Shown: piece by piece, positions 25,128-39,000 of the stretch
Numbering within the stretch: the first letter of the stretch is position 1
Layout of the letters: each line of letters starts with the position of its first letter
NCBI GenBank assembly: GCA_006384855.1
Contig: VCJN01001730.1
Span: forward strand, 372,001-436,000
Direction: 5' to 3'
Length of the DNA stretch: 64,000 bases
Source of the DNA: Tetraselmis striata
Taxonomy: Eukaryota; Chlorophyta; Chlorodendrophyceae; Chlorodendrales; Chlorodendraceae
The notes under the pieces: generated by a model
Databases searched by the model: none
Told to the model about the DNA's origin: nothing
What the model saw: the letters and a program-made list of their open reading frames with translations, nothing else
Position numbers and translations under genes: made by a program

Positions 25128-28100
25128 ATGACGTCGAGCTGTCATCTCTCGAAGCTGGTCGCGCTGTCTCTCCTGCTGCTACAGCTCACAACGCCCTCGG
25201 TACTCTCCATGCGCTGGCCACTCGAGGGATATGAACCAGGCTGCGGCTCACTACAAATTTCGGTCTCGCAGTCTTATGTCGCAGACCGCACTGCTGGTAT
25301 CGCGCTCGACTCGGACGCGGACGTCCTGTGGGTGCTCCAGGGACGGACTTCGCTGCTGAAAATACGCTACAGCACCGGCGAGACTCTCGACAGCCTGGAT
25401 TTTTCCGAGTCGGGTGAGTGCTACCTGGACTTGACCGTCTCATTCGCCATCAATACTCCCCACCCCCCAAGGTCAGCAGTCTTGGCAGCAATATTTTGCG
25501 GAGAAGCCTCGCACCAGCCGCAGTCGACGACTCGCTCTCATGCAGTTCGAAAACCTCGTCTGCGCTCGTCTTTGCTTGTATTGGGCTGTAGCTACTGCTG
25601 ATGTACATAGCCACACCGGATACGTGGGAATGTAGTACGCGTTAAGAGATGTCGAGACGGACCCCAACGCTCACTGCTTAGTATTATTGCGGGTCGCTCG
25701 ATGCCGTGGTCGATGTCTATGAAGCGCGTGCTGCCCCGCCCGGTGGTGCCAACGGTCGTGCTTGTACTGCATCACATATTCAATTATGCCGCCACGCAGT
25801 ATGGCGCTCGTCGGCACAGCGCCATACTATATCTTGCGTTTGCGTTTCCAATGTTTCCAACTTGAAACTTTGGTAACCCCCTTTCATCTCGCGTCACAGC
25901 CGAGAGCCGTAGCTCCAAACTGGGAGATGACACACATTGATTCATCATCTGTAGGCCCTCTGACGAAACACTCTGCTTTCACACAGCAGCAATCGAGTAC
26001 CATTATGAACATATACTCCGCGAATGTACATCTACTTCGCCGGTACTGCATCAGCTGCACCAACATCATCGCTGCCTCAGACTTACCAAATCCCCCATTG
26101 GCAAATGACATTTTTTGTCTGTGCTTTTTATAGAGTATCGAACACTTGGACCCATAATTCCTTTAGTGTTTGCACCTAAGCACCGGAAGACTATGTTTCA
26201 TACTGTTTACCATCTGCTGTATGTACGATAATAGCATGTTACAGTGTACTTACAACTTGTGATCTGCAGACGGCTCGGGATCTACTCCGAATCGCTTCAT
26301 TGCAGAAGACTTCTAGCTTGCGTACGTGGGTTGTCATTGCGGCAACTTTGATTTTACATGAGGTGCATTGCAGAGGGCTCAGAATGACAAAGTGCCAGCA
26401 GTAATGCCAGTAGGAATTGGTCCCCATTTTCCGTTACAAACCTATATCACTACCAGGTGTTGCGTTGTTACTTTGGGTACACATTTAAACGCCACTCAGT
26501 TAAAATTCCAACACGAAACATGTTACTTATTCATGTGCAGTTACATTTGAAGGTGATAGACGCGTCCTTGCAAATAAAGACTGTTGTCGAGCAATACTGA
26601 AGATGTTCAAAAGGATGACAAACGCATATTAAAAGTCCTTTGTTGTGTTTCTTAGAGTCGAGCTGTCTAATAATAACGCTGTCTAATAATAGTGCGCGCA
26701 AAGTCTAATACTTAACACTGTCTAATAATAGTGCGAGCAAAGTTGTGGCCTAAAATCGCTCGCTGATTATAAATGAATATGAATACTTTACCAATCACCT
26801 AAACTAACACGTGGACCAAGACGCCTTGTGATCAGCTCAACCGTTAGGCTGATCCTGCATGTCCGCTCGGATCCCATGCCTGCAGGTCAAGCTATTTCTT
26901 CTCCGTCGCGTAAGCTTGCCCAAGATGTGCTCTCAGTTCCTCAGGCCGCAGGTCTTGCCGCAATGGACGCCGGCCGGGTGGCCGTCATCGCACACGAGGT
27001 GACTACAGCTCCTGCTTGCCCCCTTCTCCCGCGCTCAGCGCGCGCTTCTCCTAGTTGGTGCCAGTTTGACCAACTGATCACCCTGCCGCTCTGCAGGAGT
27101 CTGTCATCCTGGTGTTTGGCCCCGACACCGCCGTCGGCGGTGTGCTGGCGCTTGAAGCCCGCATCCCAAGCCCCATCCGCCTCACCTCGCTGACCTACGA
27201 CGCGGCGTACGGCGTCTTCTATGCCGTGCCGGCGAGCGACCCCTACAGTGTCGTACAGCTGGACCGTAATGGCGGCCTGCGGCCCCAGTTTGGCGCAGAC
27301 TCGCAGGCGGGGCTGCTGCTGGAGGATGACCCCATCACGGACATCCACTACGCCTCGAACACCGGCACACTCTTCGTGCTCTGCTCCTCCTGCAACACCG
27401 TCTTTGAGGCACGGAGCCGCTCCCGCTGGCTGACTGACTTGCACTCTCCCGCCCTCGACTGCATGCCATGGGCAGAGCTACATAATGCATCGCATTGCGC
27501 CGGCAACAAGTGGATGCCCATCCTGATGACGCTCTGCTGGCGGATGTTGTGTCCCTGCATAGGTCACTCTTTCGGGTAGCCTGAGGAGCGCCAACACACG
27601 CGACCTGCGTGAGCTGGGGAGCCCGGCCGCCGGCCTCAGCATCGCACGCACCGGAAGCCCGATGCTGCTGCTTACAGAGAACATGACAGTGCTGAGCCTG
27701 TGCCAGGACATCCAGCCCAGCCTGCCGGTGCTGCCGCCAGAGCCGATTTATGCGCCGCCGCCACAGAGCTGGTTTGCGCTGGACACCTACCTCTTCTGCG
27801 GCGCCTGGCAGTATGACAATGTGGAGGGAGCGACTCTGGCGGACATGACCATCAACCCCACCACCAGGCAAGCGCCCGCAATCCCGGTCCCTGTGTGGGG
27901 GAATTATGGCGTTATTGGTACCTCCCTTCCGCACGGCTCCATCCTCCAACGCCCATGCTCCCGGGTCAACATGCCCTACAGCGGTAGCCTGGCAGCCCCA
28001 CACCAGGTGGTGCAATGAACTCTGCTAGATAAGCACACAAAGGCTTGTCTACCGTGACACAAGACCGCCCTGCCCTCCTCCGGTGTCGCTCACCTGCTCC

Positions 28101-31100
28101 CACATGCTGCAGAAGTCCTCTGGCCGCTGACCCAGCTGCCTCTCCGTACATTGCGCCCGGCAGGACCGTTTGGGCGCTAGTGGACGGCGGCCTTGTGGAG
28201 TACGACCTTCGCGGCGCCGTGCTGCGCTCCTTGTCGATCACAGAGCTGGCGGCGTTTGGCCTGGACGGCGTCACGAGCGTGACCTGGATGGAGCGCAGCA
28301 AGCTGCTGCTGGGCCTGGCGGCCGGCAACCGGCTGGCGGTGGTGGACACAATACCCCAGGCGGTGGAGGACAACCTGGTGGCGCTGGTGAGCGCAGTCGA
28401 GGCGGCAGCGCAGGGCGGCCCCGGCGGCTTGGACAACGATGGTGAGGGCCTGGAGCCGCCGGGCCCGGAGGCAGAGGCCGAGGCGGTGCAGGCTGTGAAT
28501 GCCCTGGCGGTGGACTCCCTGGCTACCATTGGGCTGCTGCCGCCCGACTCGCTGGGCGCCATCACATATGACTCTGTCAGTGGCCGCGCGATTGCGGCGT
28601 CCACGGCAACGTCGGGCCTGGTCTGGAGCGCACTGGATGGCTCAGGTACGTGAAGCAGCCAGCCCGCCTGTGTGCCTGTGTCGGATCCTGCCTTGTAAGG
28701 GGTAGCTGAGCTGAGCTGTGGATGCCTCGCTGTGCTGGAAGAGAGTGGGCAGGTGCTGACAGCGGCGGAGGCGGAGGCGGCGGGCGTGACGGAGGTCAGG
28801 AACCTGGTGTACAACCCTGTGACGGAGAACCTCCTGCTGTGGTGCGAGTCATGCGGCCAGCTACGGGAGGTGCGCACACAATGCCCCACTCCGCACTCTT
28901 TACACAGCATGACATTTCTTCCTGAAACCGTCCCAGCCCACACTTGCGTCTATGAAACACACAGCTCTATGAAAAGGATAACAGTTTGACCTGGCGCAAG
29001 AGTGTTGAAACATCGCAATTATCAATGCCGTAAATTCGCAGGCATCTCATCGCCTGCCTTTGGCGCAGGTGTCTGCTGGTTCCATGTGGCGCGTCTCGGC
29101 ACAGCGCTCGTTCCCGTTGCTGCAGGGCAGCAACGCTGCCGGTAGCTTTGCCGCGACGCCTGAGGGCGCCATGCTGCTGCTCGGAGGCAACACTGGAGAG
29201 GTGGGCAGGGCTTTGCCCCGCCGGCAGCGCCCCGCATAGTTGCATGCCTGCACCCCTATTGACGGCAATTTTCCAGCCCCCAAGGGACCTCATGTATACA
29301 TCCCGCCATCGCAGGTCACCTTCTACTGTAGCAGTGGGGAGCGGAGCGGGGACGCCGACGGCGTCATCCGGGCTGTAAGGTCAGGCGAGGACGCAGGCAT
29401 CAACCCCGCCTACTTCTGGCAGGCGCAGCGCATCTCGATGGCAACGACGCCCGAGCTGGACGACCCCCTACCTTCGACGGGAAGTGGCAGCGGCGACACA
29501 CGCAGTGGCTTGGAAGGGCCAAGCTATGGGTACTTGGAGGGCGTGGGCTGCAAAGATCCCACGCTGGGCGACCGCACTGAGGAGGCTTCCTCCGCGGATT
29601 GTGAGGCACGCTGCTCGTCGACACCCGCCTGCCGCGCCTTCACCTTCAACACCGAGCGAGGGCTCTGCTTCCTGAAGGCTGCGTGCGACGATGCTCGCCC
29701 AGAGGAAGACGACTATTCCGGCGTGATGGTGCCCTCGTCGGCCCCTAACACCCCTCACCCGCCGTCGTTTGAGTATACACTCGGCAGTGGCTGCAAGGAT
29801 CCCAGCCTCGCCATCATCCGGGCTGTGGGCCAAGCATCGTGCGAGTCGGCCTGCCTCCTGGACGCCCGCTGTGCTGCCTACACCTTCAACGCTAATGCCG
29901 AGAGCTGCTACCTGAAGACAGCCTGCGAGCTACCTTCGCCCCTGGACTCCGACATGACCGGCATCAAGCGCGCTCCAACCAACCCGATGCCGCAGCCCAC
30001 CCCGAGCCCGAGCAATGACAGCACGACGACTATTCGATTCGTCGAGCTCGCCGGCACTGCCTGCGACGATCCCAGCATCGCCGTCATCCGCACCACCACT
30101 CGCGAACGCTGTGAGTCCACATGTCGCGCTGCGGACGTCTGCCGCGCCTATACGTTCAACACCAAGCAGCTCGACTGCTTCCTCAAAGCGGGCTGCGAGG
30201 TGCAAACGGCCTCTATCAACGAGGTCAGTGGCGTCGCCGCCGCCCCGGGAGCGCCCACGTTCGACGTCGTCGCCGGTGTCGGCTGCAAGGACCCTAATCT
30301 CGTCATCCTGCGCGACGTGTCCCGCGAACACTGCGAGTCGGAGTGCGCCGCAAACACTCGCTGCCGCGCCTACACGCACAACCGCAGAGACTCGTGCTTT
30401 CTCAAGCGTACCTGCCTCCAGCAGGAACCGGAAAACGGCGACGTGAGCGGTTTTCTTGCCGCTGACTCTAGTAGCGCGACACCTTCGCCTGTCTCCACGC
30501 CGCCGAGCACCCCTGTGGCCACCACCACCACGCCCGCCACCACCACGCCGGGCCACGAGTTTCAGCTGTTTTTCGGTGTCGGCTGCAAAGACAAGAGCCT
30601 CCGCATCCACCGCGACGTGTCTCAGGCGGAATGCGAGGCGCTGTGCGCCGCGCGTCCCGTGTGCGTCGCGTACACGCACAACCGCTCGCACAGCTGCTTT
30701 CTCAAGCGCACTTGTGATGTACATCAGCTGACCTCTGGCGACGTCACCGGCCTGTCCATGGACGTCATCCCACCGCCTGGCCTAACCCCTGCGCCGACCC
30801 CTGCGGATACGCCCGCCTCGATCGACACCTTCGAGCTCACCGTCGGCGTCGGATGCGACGACGCGACGCTTGAGAGCATTGGCGACGCCTCCATTCAGCA
30901 GTGCAAGATAGCGTGCGTGGAATCGTCCCGCTGCGCCGCCTTCACATACGACCCGGAGCGCCGGCGGTGCTTCCTGAAGGCGGCGTGCGAGGAGCCCAAG
31001 TCGGATACCGACAACCTGACGGGTGTCCGCGTGGCATTTGAGTACCTCGCCGGGGTTCGCTGCGACGACAAAGACCTGGCGGTTAAAGGCGGGGTGTCGC

Positions 31101-33320
31101 GCGCCAGTGGCTGCCAGGAGGCATGCCGCGAGGAGGTCGGCTGCCGCTTCTTCTCCTACAACGCCGACGACCAGAAGTGCAGCCTGAAGCGCACATGTGA
31201 TGATCGCACTCGCGACTCGGACAGTGTTAGCGCCGCCAAGCAGGGCCTTGTGCTCAGCCTGCCCGCACCGGCTGAGGACAACCAGCAGAGCGGCGGTGAG
31301 CTGGTGGGCGGCTGGGAGTGGCGCGATGAGCAGGTATGGCCACCCACCTTGGTTGTCACGCTTTTACTCAGCCATGATGCCCTTTCTGCGCCTCACTATC
31401 AGCACTGCCATCCAACGCTGGCGATGTGAATTGGCCCTGGCGCTGCAGGACTGTACGCCGTGGGAGGGCAAGGTGTGCGGGCTGAGCAGCAACCCGGGCC
31501 TCAAGGTTGGCGACATCACCTGGTGGGGCCCTGGCCAAGGCTCCCCGCCTGATCGCCCGAGCACGCCAAGCCCTGCCTCTAGATATGGGAGTAAAAAGGT
31601 AGCGGGAGAGGGGACTTAGCTGTGCTGCTGGCAGGTACCGCATGTTTGCGCACAAGGCGAATCCGCTCCGGAACCGCGGCGACGGCATCGTGGAGTGGAC
31701 GCCGTACCGCGAGCGCCGGCCGTGGGGCAACATGTACTGGAAGGGATCCGAGATCATCGGCTACTTTGACCGCCCCATGAGTATCGAGAACGTGGGCGAC
31801 GAGGTGGAGGTGACCTTCCTGTGGAGCAGCGAGGGCGAGAGCCACCCCGACATCTGCCCTGGCAGGTGCACTGCTCGCAGCCGGCCACTGTTGTGACAGC
31901 TCTGCTCTCTGGCTGCGACATACGCTTGGCGATGCGCCCCACACAATGGCAATATAATACTTAGTAATGATGTGGACGCTGCAGAACTGCCAAGGATGTG
32001 GACTGCGGGCGATGCGAGGACAAGTACAAGGATGCGACTGGGGACAAGCATATCTACCACGAGGTGCCCCCCCCCCCCCCCCCCCCCCGGCAAACTCAAC
32101 CCCATCTCGGCATTCCATCACTCCGCACTACCGCAGCCCTCCACACAGCGCACATGACGGTCCACATTGGCCGTTGCTGTCTGCCGCCCTGATTGCGTCA
32201 GGTCCGCTGCTTCTCCGGCACCGGCGACTTCCGTGTCGCGCTCACTGACTCCACCCAAGGCGAGCGCATCGACAGGGACGGGTGCGCTCCTCCCCGGTCT
32301 CCTGCCCTCCCCTCCCCTAGACTCCCCTCTGCCCGGGATTGCCTCACAGTCTGCATAGCCACTGGGTGACTGGGAATGTGGCAGGGTGACGAGTGGGCTC
32401 CCCATGATAGAAAATTGGCAATGTCAGGCACTGCCGGAGGCGCCGCTGCATGCTCGTGGTTTTCATTTGGGACCCAGGCCCCTGCTGCTAACTGGCCCCT
32501 CCCTGCGGCGCAGCTACGGCTACTGGAACGACAAGGTGACGCAGTACCGCGGCGTCCAGTGGCGCTTCCACCCGCACGCGTGCCCGCAAGTCCCGCGCGA
32601 GAAGCCGGGCGGCTACGACGCCACCGCTGCGGCCAGCTGGATCCGCAGCAACATCAACCCGGACGAGCCCAACTCGCAGGGTCTGGTGCTGGACTTTGTG
32701 GAGAACAGGGAGCTGGGGCGGCGCTCCTTCAGGGACCGCCTGTTTGACCCGCAGGACGTAACCCCCCCCCCCCCCCCCCCCCCCCGGGCTGCTCAACACC
32801 ATGCCCCCTACCCTTGCCAGCCTTTCCCTATGTGCCCACCCCTCTTCCCAGTTCGAGTTCGGCTCATCCATGCTCACTCGTAATGCTGAATCGGACGCGA
32901 ACCCGCAGGATGGCGCCTGCCTGAACCTGCCCAACGGCGAGTGGACCCCAGAAGACAAGCCCTTCAAGATGAGGCTGCAGTACAAAGAACGCAGCCGTGG
33001 CAAGGTGCGCACCACTGCACCGCTGTGGGCACCACCGCCATCTGCATGGTTCCCTGGAAAGAAACTGCCCTTGCAGGGTTACCTAGCGCACAGTTTCCCC
33101 TGGCTCGTGTCCAGGATGCCATGAGTGCTTATCCGGCGGCTGCCATTGCATTGGCAACGTGCAGGTGCGCTTTGACTGGCGCATGGAGTTCAACGGCTGG
33201 GTCGGCTCCCAGACGGAGGAGTGGGACGAGGACAGGTTCCCACGCGTCATCGACAGCATTGTCGTGGGCTATACCAACCCACGCAGTTTCACCAGCATGA
33301 AGCTGCAGCGCGTGGACTAG
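25128..33320 (+). CDS. Gene B: secreted propeller-PAN(x7)-C-terminal-domain protein
   Basis: Exons: 25128-25413, 26886-26998, 27097-27408, 27563-27867, 28113-28645, 28742-28869, 29069-29200, 29315-31333, 31449-31522, 31635-31865, 31985-32063, 32202-32281, 32514-32757, 32909-33004, 33165-33320; 1,596 codons in frame, so 1,595 aa. The ATG at 25128 heads a signal peptide (LSKLVALSLLLLQLTTPSVLS). Residues about 30-600 show repeated propeller-like blocks (GIALDSDADVLWVLQ, SLTYDAAYGVFYAVPAS, ITYDSVSGRAIAAS, GSFAATPEGAMLLLGG). Residues about 680-1246, all in exon 8, hold seven PAN/Apple-like modules (GCKDPTL...C...C...CRAFTFN...CFLK..C) with Pro/Thr linkers. Residues about 1277-1595 form a Trp-rich domain over seven exons, ending in IDSIVVGYTNPRSFTSMKLQ, reminiscent of a beta-sandwich lectin-like fold (inference). 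The donors of introns 3 and 4 are GC, not GT. Exon 6's 3' splice site is the least certain. Likely role: extracellular recognition or adhesion. Confidence 0.88.
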
Positions 33321-33816
33321 CTTCCCCGGCCCGAACGAACGGTCTCCGGGTGGCGGTGTCCCGCTATGCTACGGCAGCGGACGGGCCCAGTGCACCGCTG
33401 GACCTGAGCCACGCCACGGTCACCTGGCCAGCATGGACCTGCCATGTGGCCTTCAAGCGCTATCCTCAACTCCCCCCCCCCCCCCCCCCCCCCTTCCCTC
33501 TCACCCTCCCTCCATCTTGGGACTGCCGCCCTTGCTGCTCTCAGCAATATTCTTCGCACATTCTTCCCACCATGGTATCACAACGCAGATCTGGCCGATC
33601 GCTGCCAGACTTGCTCCTTCGTGCGGCACGCGCCTGCCACAGCTCAACTACTCAACAGCCTGAGCTGCAGCAGCCATCCGCCGGCAGGCGCCGTCACGTG
33701 TGCTGGCACGCGTGCGTGATGGGGCCAGCCTGTCCGCCGACCCAGCTTTTCATGCTGTTCCCCTTGGCTGCTATGAAACCCTGTGATGCGAACGCCCCAA
33801 GCTCTTAGGCTGACGT

Positions 33817-33821
33817 TGTAA
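33817..33821 (+). terminator. Candidate poly(A) signal of gene B (TGTAA)
   Basis: TGTAA lies about 500 bases after the stop codon of gene B. The 3' UTR would contain the C-run at 33472-33493. Confidence 0.45.
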
Positions 33822-36021
33822 CACGAGGTTATTTCTAAAACAGTCCCCATGGATTGGTCTGTGCCTCCATGGCGCCGCTGACTCATAATTTATGTTGATG
33901 CTGCGCGCGTTTCACCGCATTGCGAGGATGCCACACGTCTAGTATAATGTTGCCATGTAGGCACCAGAGCTGTGGGTATCTTCTTGCGGCAGCCAGATCT
34001 CCTGGGAGCGACGTATTGCGCATGAGCATTTCCCCAGATTAGAGACGGCGTGTCCTCATCAAGACGGCGTTGTATTAATTGATCGCACACTGGGAATGCG
34101 TGAGGGGAAGGTAACGAAAATATGTGCTGAATGCGCCATCAGATGATGCCATGTAGTTGTCAGTGATGGCGTGGATGCCGGTTGGGGTACTCACACAATA
34201 CGTGTTTCAAGATTGTTGCGGATTCTCTATTTCAATAATTTCATTGCGTTTACATCAGTGTTGATTGCTTGGAGAGTGCTCATTCCCCTCGACGCGGAAG
34301 GCTCACTTAGACACGAGCCTGCATTTATATATCGGGCACATGTAGGCACGCACACACACTCATATATCTCTCTCACAATACTATCGTTCTGAAACTCTGC
34401 CACTTGTACTACCAGTACTTAGAATCCGAACAGATGTCCTTCATGTTGAGATGTTGCTGAGATTCGAGATGGCGGCGTTTGTTTTTTCCATTGAATACAG
34501 CATTCCAAAAAACATTACCTTATCTCCCCGCGGCGACCTTACAGATTGTCTACTGATCATATGGGGGGTCAACACTTGGCGCTATGGATTGATCTCATAG
34601 TAAGGTTGGAAGTCTTACTGACTAAAACCTGTCCAGCATATATGTTGTACTACACAATGCGGAGTCATTGGCGCCGTATACAGGCTCTCATCCCCAGGAT
34701 GTTGCTAACCACACCGCAAACAAGTTGGATTTCGAAAATATATTATAGTGTCCCAGATTATGTATTATCAGTCGCTACTGGAAGGAACATCACCCCATGG
34801 GCGCGGCCTAAAAAATACTGTATTATCACTCTCAACGTTATCGTCAGATGGCACAGCATTTTAACAGTGTCACATTTCACCTATCCCGGGGCTGAGGATA
34901 GAAAAGGATGGGGCGCTTGAGTGTAAGACTGACTTAATGTGCAGCCTACATCACCATAAGATTTAATTTTGATCAGCAATAATGTAATACCTTAACATCC
35001 ATGCAGATAACGCAATTCACCCCACCACGATTTCTACGCTGGGCGCAGCAGCAAGCGGCGACCACTGCTCACGCAACAGGGGAAAGATGAAAGGTTACTT
35101 GCTTCGTGCCGCCCATGCGCTGCCGCGCGAATGCAGACTGTCGTTGCAGCATGGTGGCAGGTCAGGACGAGGACACTGGATGGGTTAGCATATTATAATT
35201 CGGCATCCGCTGCTAGGGGGCATGGTGGTGGTATATTGGTAAAGTAGGGCGGCGATATAGCGACCCAAAATGGCTTCAGTGCCGCAATGGCAGCACTGTG
35301 AGGCACGTGGGGATGTAGAATTGTGCACACCGCCCCTGCGGAAAATGTTTGAAATGTTATAAATTGAAATGTAAGCTGTACAATCAACACTCAGGAGGAA
35401 GATGTCAAGAATTCACCGATGCCCCCACACTGACATCTGGCATGATCTGCAAGCCCCCACCCTCCCCCTGGACCAATGAGTGTGCGGACTGCCAGGAGCA
35501 TACTAGGATGACAATAAACGTTTCGTGCAGCGGTGAGGGGTGCCAAAGCGGGCATGGTCAATGCCGCGCTCACTCATTGGAAGTGCCAGGAATATTAAAG
35601 CTCCACGATAGCTGGAGCTACGCATGGCACAGGCAAAGCCCGTTGGAATGCGGACCTTGCCCTATCTACAGCCAGTCACAATGCCTGACTACTAAGTACA
35701 TGCCAAAATATTGGCACCAATCTACTCACACTTCTATTGGGTCGCATGCTCTTGCAAGGATCCGCTGATCTCGCAAACGCTGGCATTTCATACAGAAGCG
35801 AGCCGGCTATGCGGTGAAAATCGCCAGCTGTAGCGGTCCGTGTGAAAGCACGAGACTAATAAGGGAACGTTCGTTGGTATCACGGCGTTTGGGCATTGGT
35901 GGGTTCAGGCACTGGACGGCATTGCCGCAGTACTGACTCCCGGCGGTCCTCGCCTTGTTGCAGCGGAGCAGCAGCACCAGCTGCGGCAAGGCTCCCTTGG
36001 AAATGCCCTCGGGAGGGGCGC
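33822..36021. other. Intergenic stretch between convergent genes B and C
   Basis: The 3' ends of B and C point into this 2.2 kb stretch. It is AT-richer than the genes and has only short, composition-driven open frames. No TTACA (TGTAA on minus) was found just past the stop of C, so its poly(A) signal is not identified. Confidence 0.45.
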
Positions 36022-39000
36022 TCAGTCCTGGCGCTGCAGCTTCAGGCTGAAGAAGCTACGTGGGTTGGTGTAGCCTACGACTACGCTGTCGATGGTGCTG
36101 GGGAACAGGTCCTCGTCCCACTCCTCTGTCTTGTCGGCTTCCCAGCCGTTGAACTCCATGCGCCAGTTGAATCGCACCTGCGCGTCCCAAGCAAAGCAAC
36201 CATGTCAGCGACACGCGCCAACTAATCTCAACTATCGCTCAACGCCACAACTGCCCATCCACCAATATGCTGCCAAGGAGGCGGAGCGGCTTGAAAAGGG
36301 AGGGGCGAGTGTCTGTATGTGTGTGTGAGGGGGAAGGGGTGTCACCTTGCCGTTGTCGCGCTCAAGGTACTGCAGCTTCATTTTGAATGGTTTATCAGCT
36401 GGAGTCCACTCACCGTTGGGTAGGTTGAGGCAGGCGCCGTCCTGCAGCACAGCAGCCAGGCTTTAAGAGGGCCACACACGCAACGGACGAAAGTGCGCCA
36501 GGCCAGGGGGGGTAAGTCAGGATCGAGGCGGAGGGGCTCGTACGTCCGCGGGGTCGAACATACGGCTCTTGAACGAGCGGTCCCCGAGCTCGTCATTCTC
36601 CACAAAGTCCAGCACCAGGCCCTGCGAGTTGGGCTCGCGCGGCTGGATGTTGTCGCGGATCCAGCTGGAGGCGGCGACTGCTGCGTAGCCGTGCGGCTTC
36701 TCGCGGGGGACCAGCGGACACGAGTGTGGGTGGAAGCGCCACTGGACGCCGCGGTACTGGATCATGTTTTCGTTCCAATAGCCGTAGCTGCGTGGCGGCA
36801 CCGACAAAGACGGGCATCAGTATCCGCTGCAGCGGACTATGCGTTGCAGCGCGGGTGTTTATGTGTTGCAGATTCCCACAAACAAAGGTACCACAATCTC
36901 AGGACGTCGAGAGTATGTTCAATCTCGGAGCCAATAAAGCTTCCTGCTTCACTAAGTATATTCATGCGAGGCTTTTAAATCACCAGGCGAACATTTGCTC
37001 GTGTTGTCTATCGGGTCAAGGCACCCTGCTACTTCTTAGGATGGGAGCGCACCCGTCCTTTGTGACCCGCCCGCCACGGGTGGAGTCGGTCAGCGCCACA
37101 CGGAAATCGCCAGTCCCAGAGAAGCAGCGAACCTGGCCGAGCGGAACAGACGCGAGCGCCGCGGTCAGCACGGCAGCCTGGCGCCAGATCTCACGGGGAG
37201 CGGCTTGGGTGCAGGCTCCGCAGGCAGGCAGTCCTGCGGCGCCGCTCAGGCGCCAACAAGCTGCATCCCACGCGAGGCGCGCACCTCGTGGTATATGTGC
37301 CTATCGCCCGTCGCGTCATCATACTCATCCTCGCACTTATCGCAATCGACATCCTTGGCGGTTCTGCCACAGCACAGCCGCAAAGGAGTACCAACCCTCA
37401 GCAATGCGTGCTGGTTGCCAACCATCAAGCTATTCGTACGAGGCAGTTGCGCACGAGCACGGGCCCAAGAGCGTATACCTGCCAGGGCAGATGTCGGGGT
37501 GGCTCTCGCCCTCACTGCTCCACAGGAAGGTCACCTCCACCTCGTCGCCCACGTCGTCAATGGTCATGGGGCGGTCAAAGTAGCCGATGATCTCGGAGCC
37601 CTTCCAGTACATGTTGCCCCACGGCCGGCGCTCGCGGTACGGCGTCCACTCCACGATGCCGTCGCCGCGGTTCCGGAGCGGATTCGCCTTGTGCGCAAAC
37701 ATGCGGTACCTGCGGACAGCAGCGCCGTAATGACCCGGTGAGTGACAGATGTGGCTGGGTTACCTCACTCACTTTTCAGCGATTGTGTTCGGGCAGACGG
37801 TGCTACCCACCAGGTGATGTCGCCAACCTTGAGGCCCGGGTTGCTGCTGAGGCCGCAGACCTTACCCTCCCACGGTGTGCAGTCCTGGACAGGCAGATCA
37901 TTCAGTTGCTGAAAGGAGACACCCAGCAAGGGTAGCAAGGGAAGCTGGCCGACGATCCCGTGCTCAATATGCCAGAGAAATCAATAAATTTGGCGCCATC
38001 GAGACTCGTTGTCGATGCAGGCAAATGCGCCACTTGACGGATTTTAACATTGTCAATAGGTGCTGCTATGCGAAACTGCGAATCAAGTCGGACTGTGTTT
38101 GTGAATGATTGTATGCTTTCATGTCAAACGTTGCGTTGGACGCATCCGAAATGCTTTTCTTGACTGGTAGTCGCTACATGCATAGGTGTCGAAGGACAGT
38201 CGCGAATAATAAGTACTTATTATATTTAGTCTCAGGCGATGAAGTGCTGAGTTGGAGGATTTGCCGAGGGGGACGGAGGGAGGTCACCTGGTCATCACGC
38301 CATTCCCAGCCGCCGACGAGCTCATCGACCACAGGTGGCTCGCCGGTGTTATCGGAGTCGTCTGGCTCGTCGGACGTGTCGGGCTCGGTGGACGTGTCGG
38401 ACTCCTCGGAAGGTTCCGGCTCTGAGGACGTGTCTGGCTCGGACGACTCGTCGGACGTGTCCGGCTCGGACGACTCGTCGGACGTGTCAGGCTCCTCAGA
38501 CTCGGATGAGACTGTAGTAGCAGGTGTCGGCGACGGTGTAGGTGAGGGCGTCAGACTGCTGCCCACCAGCTTGATGCCACTCTCGTTATTAGCCTTCGAG
38601 CTGCGCACGTCGCAGGACCGCTTCATGAAGCACCGGGACTTGTCGGTGTTGTAGCTGTACGCCCGGCACTCGGCTCTGTCCAGGCAAAGCTGCTCGCAGG
38701 CTTCCAGCGACAGGCCTGACACAGCTGAAAGGGTGTCATCGTCGCAGCCCGTCGCCGGAAGTCGAAGAAAGCTTGCCTCGGACGGCGGTGCGGTCGTGGG
38801 GGCAGGAGCGGGAGCAGGCGTCGGCACCGCGGTTGGCACATGCGTGGGCGCATTGGTGGGCGCCGGCGTTGGAGCAGGGGTCGACGGCGTTGGATTGCTG
38901 CCCAACAGCTTGATGCCACTCTCGTTGTTCGCCTTCGACCTGCGCACGTCGCAGGACCGCTTCATAAAGCACCGGGACTTGTCGGTATTGTAACTGTACG

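Noticed and set aside
28700..28741. Earlier 3' splice sites for exon 6 of gene B (exon starting at 28700 or 28706)
   Set aside because: The equivalent frame in gene C contains a TGA (ctgttgatgcc), so the site at 28741/28742, open in both genes, was preferred.
34546..34920. 124-codon plus-strand frame between genes B and C
   Set aside because: It lies in an AT-richer intergenic stretch with no recognisable domain, no splice context and no paralogous copy.
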